From contig JAMPIV010011331.1 of the NCBI GenBank assembly GCA_024509875.1, positions 1 to 64,000 on the forward strand: 64,000 nt of DNA. Reading direction: 5' to 3'. Below, one piece after another: positions 37,701-49,700 of this stretch. This stretch comes from Oreohelix idahoensis. Taxonomy: Eukaryota; Mollusca; Gastropoda; Stylommatophora; Oreohelicidae. Every line of letters starts with the position of its first letter. The first letter of the stretch is position 1. Made by a program: the position numbers and the translations under genes. The notes under the pieces were generated by a model. The model saw nothing but the letters and a program-made list of their open reading frames with translations. It did no database searches and was not told the DNA's origin.

Positions 37701-40700
37701 GACAAATAACTAGAACAGTATATAATGTTGTGGTGGGAAGAAAAGCTAAATAACTAGAACAAGTACAGTGTATAATATTAAGGGAGAAATATTTAAATGT
37801 CACACTGTGTTACAGTTAGTTAATCACCTGTTCTCTTTGTGACATAGTTTTGGAAACTGATAGTTAAAGGCTTTTTTTAATGACACATTTTTTTTTTGTA
37901 AAGGATTCTTTCAACTATTTCTCACCATTTTTTCGAGTAAAATGCTGCTGTACTGTGTATGTTCAGTGTTGTTTCTGATAACAGAATTAGCTAAATAAGG
38001 TGCCTTTTTTTTCCCTGTCAACATTGAAGGTGAAATCGTAGTTTTCATTTTTATTTTTTAAATTTCCACAGAAACTTTCTAGAGATCTTGGATGGAGAGT
38101 GGCTAGAGCCACCGGCTGGAGAGTACATCTTAGACAACCACAGTTTGAGGTCAAAGTTGTGTCCTACATATTGACTTTCATGTAATCTTACTTAGCAGTG
38201 GATGAAATTGCTAAATAGTTATTCTCTTCTAGGTTTTATTCACAATTGTTTTGTTTTTTTTAAATTCAAGATATTGTAATGTCATCCTGCAAAACTTGTG
38301 GCTGAGTTATATAAAAGTAGCATTCTTCTTCTTCTTTGATCCACTGTCACTGAGTGTCAGCTCTTGGTGACCTTGATGCCATTATATGGTACTGCGCAGT
38401 TCGTATAAGCTGTTCTGAGCTGCCATACAGTGTATTGTCTGTGGATGGGTTGTGTGGTAGCAGTTGTTGTCTCAGTCCCTGAAGTGCAGGGCACTGTAAT
38501 AGGTGGTGTTCTATGGTCTCCAACGGGTTTGGGCAGTGTCTACATTTTGCTATATTTTGTGAACATAGTCTGTTTCTGTTGCCATTTAGTGTAGAGTGAC
38601 CTGTTCTCAATCTGAAGAGTTTGGTTTGGTATCGTCGTTCGATATCGTTCATAGCATCTTCCTTATTTGGGGCTGTTTGGTGAATGAAGAGTCTTCTTCC
38701 TGTTTTAGCCTGTGCCCACGTGTTCAGCCAAACTTCTTTACAGTTGTTTTGACTATTTGTTTAACTGTTAACATATTCAATGGTTGATCAATCTGTGGCA
38801 TTTTTGCTCCCTTCTTTGCCAGTCTATCAGCAACTTCATTCAATGTGATGTTTATGTAGCCAGGTATTAATTGCATGTATATTTATGTTCCGTACAAGTT
38901 CATAATTTTGTGGCATGTTTCTTGGACCTTCTGGATAGTATTGATTGAGTTGGTTTTCCAGTTTCCTATTGCCAAGAGGGCAGCCTGCGAGTCTGAGAAC
39001 ACTACAACATAATTTGGTTCCATTTCGTCTGATTCAAAGAGTTCAAAAATTCTAGTTAGGGTTTTCTGGATGGCAACTACTTCGGCTTCATAGTTTGAGC
39101 TCCAGGTACCACAGGCACCTGCAATTTTGATGGGTTCTTCTGTAATGGGTGGGGTGATTATGGCCCCATATCCAGCATTTATGACTGCTTTGAAAGCTGA
39201 TCCGTCTGTGTAGGCATGGATAATGTCTTCATCATACTGACAGATGGTTTCCATGGCAAGTGTTTTCAGCAGTGTTGGTATGAGGCTTTTATTTGCGGGT
39301 TGCAGAAGGTTTGTACATATTATTGGTCTTTTTAGTTCTACGTGAGGTGGTAGGTCAGGTACAGCTTGAGTAGGCAGTCTAGTCTCTGGTATGTAGTGCT
39401 TCCCTGAAAGCTCTTGGTACCTTCTAGTGAAAGATGTCTTTTTAATTCGGTACTTGGAGTTGTGGTCACTGATAACATTTTTGCAGGGGTCATCCTTGTC
39501 AGCTCGCAAGAATCTTTCTGCCGTGATGATAACTGATTTCTCTCTCCTTAGTTCTAGGGGTTCCACATTGGCGGAAATCTCGCATGCGCTGGTCGGAGTA
39601 GTTCGCAAGCCTCCACAGATGAATCTGAGTGCCTGGTTTTGTATGCAATCTAGTTTCAATCTAAGTGTTGGGCTAGCAGTGGCTTGCAGGGGTAGAGAGT
39701 AATCCATAACTGAGCGCACGTATCCCAAGTACAGTTGTCGTAGGGTGCTCTGATTGGCTCCCCAATCAGTGCTTGCCAAACGCTTTATGAGGTTTAGCCT
39801 TCTAGAGGCCTTTGCAGTTAGGGACTCAACATGTGTTTTGTATGTGAGTCTGGTATCTAGCTGTATCCCTAGATAAGTCGGATTGTTCTCTTTAGCTAGC
39901 TTTGTATCATCAAGTTTTAAATCCAGTTCTTTCTTTACTGTTTTGTTGCTGAGTGTGAATATAGTGTAGACTGTCTTACTCGTGTTGATCACCATTTTCC
40001 AGAAGCTGCAGTAGGTTGTTAGAGCAGCCAGTGCACGGTTTAGTTTCTTTTGCAGTTGCAAATGGGACTTCCCTTCTGCCCAAAAGACTAGGTCATCAGC
40101 AAACAAGGCGCTGGGTAATTCAAGGTATCTGCCAGATCGTTTATGTATATGAGGAAGAGGGTGCAGCTTAGGGCAGAGCCTTGTGGGAGGCCTTCTTGGA
40201 TGGTTCTTTTCCCTGATGTTGCTCCGTTGAACGTTGTGAAGATGGTTCTATTTGTGAGGAAATCTTTTATCCAACGAAACATTCTTCCTTCAATGCCCAT
40301 CTTCTGCATCTTGAAATATAGACCGTCTCTCCATACTCTGTCGTATGCCTGCTTGAGGTCTACGAAAACTGCGGCCACATGATTTTTATCCTGGAAAGCA
40401 TCGGCAATCTGTTGTACCAATCGGATTACCTGGTCAACAGTCTGTCTTCCTCTTCTAAATCCTGCTTGGTTAGGATGGAGGGCTTTCCCTTTCTCTAACC
40501 ACCAGTAGAGGCGTGCATTTATCATACGTTCTGCCATTTTCCCAACGCACGAAGTCAGGGAGATGGGCCGGTAGCTACTGACTTCGCTTGGTGGTTTATC
40601 TTTTTTGAGAATTGGGATAATGTTAGCCGTTTTCCATCCTGTAGGTACAGTGCTACTTCTCCACGTCTTGTTTATGAATTCCAGGATCGTCAGCAAGCCT

Positions 40701-43700
40701 TTTTCCCCAAGTTTGACTATCATGTCGTTGGTAACCTGGTCTGGCCCTGGTGCTTTTTTGAGTTTGGTCTTTAGGAGACTGGATTGCAGTTCAGCTAGCG
40801 TAAATTCCTGATCAAAGATACTGTCCACAGCCTTGTGTGCTTTTAGCATGCGTTTTGTAAGTGTCTTGATGGCTTTATCTAGATTGGCTCTTTTATATGT
40901 TTTATTGACTTCAGCAAAGAATCGATTTAGGACTTGTGCTTTTTCTCTGTTGGAGGTAGCTGTGTTACTGTTTGGAAGTTTTATAGGGATTGGGTTTCTC
41001 TTCTGGGATGTCCCTGCCATGTTGTCAATGAGTTTTCATGCTTTCTTCCCTTCTTTATTTAGGTCTAGGTTTTCGCATTTTTCTTTCCAGGTTTCCATTT
41101 TGGCTTTTCTGCTCGCTAGCTTAACCTGTGCAGTGAGTCTGTTGTATGTGGTTTTGTTTTCACGGCTAGGATTTTTCTGAGCGGTTTTCCGTGCCTTGCG
41201 TCTTAGTTGTACTAGGTGTTCTAATTCCTCATTCCAGAAGATGCTGTATTTGATACGACTGCCTTTGGGGATTGCCTGTTTGGCTGCCTGCAGTATGGCT
41301 GTAGAGATCTGTTCGTTCAAGGTATTAATGTCTTGGTTCATGTCTATTTCAGTGAGGAGCTGGTCTGATATGAGTTTGTAGTGTTCCCAGTTTGCTCGAG
41401 CATAGTTCCATTTCGGCTGTCTTTTGGTTTCCGTTTTTGTTTTACCCTGCGAGATGGTGGTGAGGATGGGTAGGTGGTCGCTTCCTATGTCCTCCAATAC
41501 CCTCCATTTATACCGGTTGGTGAGGTCTGCAGACACTGGTGTTAAGTCTGGTCGGCTACTGGTTCCGCTATCTTTATGGTAGAGGGTTGGTGGGGATCTT
41601 TTGTTTTGGAGGACTATAAGGTTGGAAGTGTTACATAGCTCTTCTACTGCCTGGCCTGAGGTGTTGGTGTCCTGGTATCCCCAAAGTGGGGAGTGGGCGT
41701 TGAAATCCCCTGCTATGATTGTTCTCTTGTATTCGATATCATCAAAGTAGATTCCATTAGTTTCTCTGGGGGTTCTGTAGACATTAAAGATTTGGAAATG
41801 TCCGTCACTTCCCCAGACTGTCACTCGTTGTATGTCAGTTTCATCATCGGTTAGAAGACTTTCGACCTGTGCCTGTACATCATTCCTTACCAAGGTTAGG
41901 ATTCCTCAACAACTATTATGGCAATGACATTTGTACATTGTGTAGCCTGGGAAATTGATGGATTTGTCCTTAAGAATGGTTTCTTGAATCAGTGCAATAT
42001 GAACTTTTTGATCCTTCAGTAGTTTCTTTAATTCTAACGATTTAGTTCTTATTCCATCTACATTTAACTGTAGAATGTTAATGTACTCCTCGGTAGCACA
42101 CTTTTCGCCAGGAGCAGCCGAGGGGTGACCTGCTTGGCGTGGACCTTTTGCGAGTCGACGTCCGAGCTCGTATATCTTAGGTTTTATTAGTGTCATGGCA
42201 TCATGAGTAGTGGGGGTTGTGATGACTTTCTTTCATCCCGGTAGTTATCCTCTTTTTTCCATGCGGGGTGTGCAAGGCATGGTGGGCACTGTACCATCAT
42301 CGGTGGGGAAGTATTATTTTCCCTTGCTGTCCTGTTCACCTGATGTCTGTCCTACCGCCCGGGGGTAGACAGCCTCAATACCATGTTGCACCACCTCAGT
42401 GGGGTTCACCGTTGTGCAGTCCCCGCCACTAAATGACCGCTGTTTTCTGGAAACATCCATAATTTGTCAGCTATTTTGTCAGCACTAGCGCTTCTAGTTG
42501 TCAAAAGGATCGTCACGTCGTGCACCCTGGTGCCTTCACTATGAGATGCTGTGGGTGGTTTGTAGCTGTGCTAGTCCAAGTTGGAGGCCAGTCACAGGTA
42601 AAAGCAGGGCTTTGCAGGGGGCTCAACATAGTTTGGCCAGTCGGTCGAGACTGTTACCGTGGGATGGCCGCCACTGTCTTTGTGGCTTCTGGGAGCCATA
42701 TGTCAAGCTTGGAAGGTCAAGGTGGACCAGTGAGTTTGAGCCACTGGTTCAGTTCTCCAGTGCGACCGCTCTTGCCCAAAGATGCTACCACTCTTGGCCT
42801 CCCCAGATCCCCCTACAAGTAGCATTAAAACAATTGTTAATCTGTCTGAACTGATGTATTTTTGTTTTTCTTTTTCTCGACAAAGAATCAGGTTTTAGAT
42901 TTTCTGCAGATTTGACCCGCATGGCATAACTTATGTCTTATACTTATGTTTGCATGGGACTGGCAGCCTCATCATGTAAAAGAAATAGCCTCAGAAATCA
43001 CAGCTGCAAGAGAATGTGAATGGGCGGTACAGGCTTCTTACAAGGGGACCAGTTACAGTGGTGGCTTCCGTGCTCTGTAAGGAGTGCATAGAAAAATGAT
43101 GATGACACAAATTTTTGTTCGCATTCATCTCTCTTCTTTTTTTTTTTTTTTTTTGAAACTTGTTGATAGCAATACAAGGCAGTCCTTGTTCTGGAATCCA
43201 CACGAAAAGAGAGGCAGAGGCAGACCAAAAAACACATGGAGAAGAGAACTGGATACAGAGGTGAAAATGATGAGGAAAACATGGAAAGAACTTGAGCGGA
43301 TGGCACAGGACAGGAAGACTTGGCATGTGTTTGTTGAAGGCCTATGCTCCACGGGGAGCTAAAGGGTATTGATTGATTCATTCATTCATCTCTCTTGTTA
43401 TCCTACATTGTTTTATTATTCTCTGTTTTCTTTAAAGGTTTGTGTTCATATCAGCGATGACCATGTTACAGCTGGGGTACCTTTAACCAGGTAAGATGTA
43501 TGAACACTGTACTGAAAAGGCAGTTATCCAGATTTTATCTGCCACATTAATTTTACTCTTTTTAATATATATTTGTGTGTGCAGCTATAAGTGGGAAGAT
43601 AACATCAAGAGATGGACAGGAAAGTGTCTAATAGAGTGCACCACCAAGACAAGAGACAGAAGACGTTGGAGATCCATTACAGCCAACGTTCGTTGTGGAG

Positions 43701-46700
43701 ATGGCACCTGATGATGATGATGATGCTTGTCTTCTCCTTCTTGGATCCTTAGCCCCTGACTGACAAAGCAGTCACTGGCTATCACGCCTATTGGCATCTT
43801 GTAGGGCAGCAACAAACTGTCCCCATTTTGCTCGTTTGGTGGCCATTTTTCGTGCCATGCCCCAACTCTGGTTCATGTTTTGCATCTCAGCCTCCACTGT
43901 TCTCCGCCGGGTTGTCTTTGGTCTGCCTCTCTTTCGCCATCCTTCTGGGGTCCATAGCATAGCAGTTATGGTGATGGTGTCAAGGTCCCTTCTGAGGACA
44001 TGGCCAACCCAGTTCCAGTGTCTGTCTGTGTCGGCATGTGCAGTAGAAGTAGCAGCAGTTGTAGTAACTACCTGTTCCTTCTAGAAAACACTAGAGAACC
44101 ATTATTATACCCCTTGAAGTGTGAGAGAGAGAGCAGATATTAGGGGAGAGGATTGTTCAGGATGAATGAAAAGTCTTTCCCTATTTTTAATTGTGTTTAA
44201 CTTTGCATTCATGAAAGCTGCTTGGGCAAAACTGCATTCAACATGCGTCCTAAAAATCCACAGACCTGGCAGTCCTGGCAGACCCATCGTCTCAGTCTGT
44301 GTCTGCCCCGCTGAATACATATTTGATTTCCTAGTATAAGTAAATAAATTAAGGGGCTGCTGTAAAACTGGTAAGGAATATAAGTTTATAAACTAATAAA
44401 ACAGTATTGAATCAGTTTTACAAATAACAGTTCACATGAGACAAGGGATGTTTCGGGTTTTACCCTTCGTCAGCCACAAACAAGTGACAAAGACAAAAAT
44501 TACATATAGGTACTACAAAACTATACAATGATGAGAAATATACAACAAAAGGGTGATACAAGCAGATGGAAAAGTAAACAACAACAGTGATGAGAGAAAA
44601 AAATAACAATACAAGAAAACCGTAAAATCTAAAAGAAATACTGAAACAAGAAAGTAAATAATCAACGAAACGAAAAAAAAAGAAGAATAAACAAAACTGT
44701 GGAACTAGTAAAATAAAGCTTAGCTTGATCCAATGAATCCATCCCCATACTTCAGTGTGGACAAGGTTGATTTCCTAGACAGCATCTTCAAGCCCCTCCT
44801 TTATAAATGACATTAAACATGCCTCGAAAAACCTTCTCCGCTCAGCTGTCTCCAGACTGCACATCCGTCGTTTCCTGTTAGATGTCTGTACACCCCCACA
44901 CCTCCTCCCACTCATAAAATACAATTTCTATGCTCATAGTGACTGTAATGTTATCATCATCATTAGCTACCATCTCCTCATCAAAGATCAGCTGCAATGG
45001 ATCTCTGTCTTTTATCTTGATGATACAGTGATAGACTCTTTCTTGGCAAACTCTTATGTTACCTTCCCACTCATAGCGTTGTCTTCCTCTTAAATGTTTG
45101 CCTTAAACTCTTCCTTCCATTATGGCCTCAACAAGGTGTTATGTCTTTGTATAGGGCCAAAAAATTAAGCTAACTTTGATCTCCTTCATTAATTCTCCTT
45201 TCATTAATTCTCCTTTCATTAATTCTCCTTTCATTAATTCTCCTTTTATTCCTGGCTTTTCTAGGACCTCTTTGTTTTCTTCTCTTTCCTTGAGATGCAC
45301 CCCTTTCTTCTAAGTATTCACATCTTCTTTCTTCTAACTGCTTGTTCATTGTCCATGTTTCTACACCATACAGTAATAAAGAGTATATATAAAACTTGAT
45401 GGTTCTCAGTTTTAACTCTTACTATACGTGAGCTAAAACCGCGTTTTTACGCGCTAGTTTAGCTATCGTTACCGTCGCGCGCCAGTTAAACTGGCGAGCC
45501 GTAAAATTGGTACTAAACCCGCGCCACTTCACGGGGCTTGCAGGATAGTAAGAGTTAATGTACGAGTTATTTGTTTAGATGTTAGTATTAGTCTCGTTGT
45601 TTAATGTAGCTTTGGCCATTCCTATTCTCTACTTGATTTCTGTTTTTCACTTGCCATCTTCTATTATAATATTCTTCTTCTTCTTCCTTCGCTCTCAGAT
45701 AATCACATCTATCTCTCTTATAAAGTTGACAGTTGATCTCAGGCTTCTCTCGTAACTATAGTTTTTCCCTCAACTGGGTCTGTTATTATATGACCAAATG
45801 TATTGTTATGCATAATACCAAAACTTGTTTATTCACAGATTTCCACTTTCCAGAAGAGTCTATTTGGTGGACTATGGATTAAGAGCACCAGTAGCATGGA
45901 TTATGAGTCGGCTGGGTTCTATCAAGGTTTTTATTCTCATTGCATGTCTGTTTTCAAAATATTTGAGTTTCAGAAGATTGCTATTTAGAGAAATAGATAT
46001 AGAAGAAAACAGTTAAATAAGACAAACATTATCCTATGAAAAGTTATTTTAAAATATGGATAATTCCCATTAAAAAGTTCATAGTGTAAACCAGAAACGT
46101 CTTTAAAAATTCACGTAATCATTAAAAAATGTAAAGAAAAGTAAAAATATATGCCTAAAATAATGCATCACAAATGCAAGGGGCCTAGGCCTTCAACAAA
46201 CTTATGACAAGTCCTCATGCCCTGTACCATCAGCTCAAGATCTTTCCATGTCGGCCTCACCCCTTTCATTTCTAATAATAGTAGTAGTAGTATCCCCTTT
46301 CAGTCATAACTGACTGTGGGAATATGCCCCTGAGGTGATAGCTCTCAGCTTTTTCTTTTTCCTCTTGTCGGACATGGCCAAGCCAGCGAAGTCTGCACTG
46401 TCTTAGCACTCGTACATTCCAACGTTTTGTTTACCGTGTTTTAAATAGAGGTTGGCATTTTATTTGCACTCAGATAAATTTGAGATCTATAAATGCACAT
46501 AGTAATTTCATTTATACTTATAATAGATAGGAAACTCTATTACACCAGGAAGCAATCTTGTCATCAGAAGAGGTCTTCTCTGTCAAACTTGTGTTTTGGC
46601 CTTTTAAATTCCTTTACACTCTGAGGAGGATGGGCCCACTTGGGTCATGACTCCCAGGTGTCAGCCTCCTGTTGTTGTTGTTTTATTTATTTTTTTTTTT

Positions 46701-49700
46701 TCACCTGAGCTGGGGGATAAAACCCAATGCACCTTATAAATTCACTCGTAGTTTTATCCATTCTACCAGTGTGAGGCCATTGGGAAAGTATCAGTTTTGT
46801 TATGTATAAGTAACAAGAAGATAATGAAGTCACATACTTTGAGAAATAAAGACCTATCCAGACTATCAGAAGAGAACAGAATCAACCCAACGACGACTAC
46901 CACACTCTTGACCGGCAGGGACAGGGCATAACAAACTGAATAAACACATGCACAAGCTACGATTGTCTGCTTCACCACTGTGCACATATGGATTAAACGA
47001 ACAAACTGCTGAGCATGTTCTACAGGATTGTCCTCTGTACGACCAGTTAAGAAAGATATACTGGCCCAATGACTCAACACTAAACTCAAAGCTGTATGGA
47101 GCTAAAGAGGAACTTCAGACAACAGTCGAATTCATCATGAGAACTCATCTGATGGTGTAAACATCAAAGATGCAATCGCAAGAAGAAGAAGTTATGAATA
47201 AGTTACTATCCTGAATTCTATAGCCCATTATGTTTGATCCGTGGTCAGCACAGTGCCTTTTCTGCAGTTTTGCCAAGTATTTTTAAGAGCACTTTTTTCT
47301 TGACCGTCCCTACAGGGCCAATTGTTTCAGTAGATCATACACTGAGGCAGCCACTAGACCTCTTGCACATACTTCATTCAGTTATGACTTTTATTAATGT
47401 TTTATGAAAGCGAGGACTGAAGTGGCTCAAAGGTATCGTGACATGAACCCTGTGCATGAGATGGAAATGGTCTATGGTTTATATTGCAAGTAAGGTCTTT
47501 CATTTTTCTTTTTTCACCTGAGCATGAGATGAGAATGGTTATATTCAAGTAATGCCTTTTATTTTACTATAATTTTGATCAGCTGTGAATGATATGAAAA
47601 TTATTTATGATAAGATTACAATTTTTTTTTTTAATATTACTTTTTTGTTTTTTTTCAGCCTGGAGATATTGTGCTGGATCCAATGTGTGGGAAGGCCACT
47701 ATTTTGATAGAAGCTTGCTCAGATGTCAAGGTAATTGGTTTTAACACTATATATTTGAACATCTTAAATGTAGTATGTATGTATATATGTGTGTTATTGC
47801 ACAGGCTTAACTGACAACAGTAATAATTATGCATGACTAATCTTATTTCATTTTACAGTACTGTTGGTTGCCGTGGAAATGGTGGCCATATTGGATTTTC
47901 ATGCTGTATTCCAATTCACCACGGCTTCATTATTTTGTTGAGTTACAAGCACCAAATTTGAATTGGAAACTTGTCATTGTATTTCTTCTTCTTCTTCCTC
48001 GTTCGCCCTGAAAAGGACGGTGGTTGCGTTGTGTCTGTTTGCGCCTAAGCTGTGATATCTGCACCTTTCGGTCGACACATCCGACTTCTGCACTGCATTT
48101 TTTAGGGACCGGGTTTGCCTTCCCATTTCGATCCACACTCACTCAGCCAGACTGCACTGCTGCAGACTGTTTCCAGGACCACCACGTGGAGGTGGAGTGC
48201 GGTCTTGACCAGCTCAGGTTCGCTGGTCCTGACGCAGGCAGTACAGCTATGGATCGCTGACTGCATTCACTATTGCTGCGTCTTGAGGTCCCGTCATTGT
48301 ATTTTAAACTTTGGAGTTTAGGGGGAAAAAAGTTCATATGTCTTTCTGGAACAAAAGACAAGAAAATAACCTATGGTACAGCCTCAAGACCTTCATCAGG
48401 GACAAATTATACAAAAATAGAAAGGATAGCAACTGAGAACTAAGTAAAAAACATGAAAAATAAATATGAGTACAACTGGGGCTACAACATTGCTGGATGC
48501 AAAATAATGTTCTTTATAATTGTATTTTAAAACATTTTTCAGATTAGATTGCCAATAACTTTAGTAGAATCTGAGTTATAGGGCATAATATTTTGTGACT
48601 AAAAATAGTAGAAAAAAAATTTAAATTTTACAATATTATTAGCAGTAAATAAAAATTATGATAAGATACCAGAAATCTGATATGATAACATTTAGTTATG
48701 CAGTGGAAAGTTTCTGTGCCAAATTCGATTTTTATTTATGAATAAATAAGCATGTTACAAGAAAATTAATAGAACAAAACAAGGTTAGGAGAAACTCATA
48801 AGTTTTTTTCATAGGAAAATCACAATTTTCTTAGGAAAATATAATTGTTGAAGTCAAAAACACAAGTTTAGAAGATGTTCTGTTCATTGATATTTTATTT
48901 TTTAATCAGGAGACTATAAATTATCAGAAAATACATTAATCTCAATGGTCATATTTTTGGATTTAAAATACTGTGCCGCTCCTCTCCTTAACTTCTGAAG
49001 TCGTTGTAGCACACATAAACAGTTCAGACAGATCTAAATGTCATTAGGTAAAACTTAACCCCTTGAACCTGCTGTCCCACTATAGCAGTGTGGCAAAATT
49101 GTTTCCAATTCTGTTGTGGAATCGATTACTGAAATCGACAGTGTCATTATAATATCACTCAACACGACAAGCGAGCGAGAGGGTCACAGTTCATAACAAA
49201 CATAGCCACTAACAGTAGAAGTAAAATATGCTTTATTTCTAACTTTGAATGGATGGTATAACCATGAGGAGAGTCAAAAAGCAGAAAGACTTATATGTTT
49301 AGATTCTGGAAGATTGCCTCTAGGTTCACATATATGTATTATAGCTGGAAGTGTATTGGAACGGAAGATATCGTAAGTTGAATGCATACAATAGTGTTTT
49401 GATATGATTACTACACACTTTCAAGCGATGTAGGAAAATGGTTAATGGTCGGACGAATAAGAAAGTTAGATGGAATGGTAGCTCTGGACTGTCCGGTTCT
49501 AACAAGACTTAAATGGACAGAATCAGATGAACAGAAGATGAGAACAACAAAGGAAGAGGTGGACCAGTTTGTACAGGTCAAAATTTCATTCATTTTGCTA
49601 ATAAATTGAGCAATCCAAACACGCCTATGACGTCATGCTTTCCAAGAGAGACACAATGCCCCATAAAAGGGAGGAGCGCTATTTGAAAATGGCACACCGC

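Larger units (their letters stand above)
44955..45800 (-). pseudogene. LINE family D copy carrying two nested insertions
   Basis: Minus-strand sequence matches 19806-20390: 'gttgtcttcctcttaaatgt', 'aaggtgttatgtctttgtat', 'tgtccatgtttctacaccata'. It is interrupted by a TTAA MITE (45412-45558) and a (GAA)-tailed short insertion (about 45669-45783), after which the host sequence resumes exactly. A 15-bp unit attaattctcctttc is repeated four times at 45186-45245. Confidence 0.75.

Noticed and set aside
36580..37785. CRISPR-like array of regularly spaced repeats
   Set aside because: Units are contiguous with no unique spacers, in a eukaryotic intron; it is a minisatellite. The same holds for 61680-61915 and 63736-64000.
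47930..48361. Frames of 68-78 codons on both strands
   Set aside because: Lie inside the 308-bp retroposon with exact target duplication; no conserved motif.
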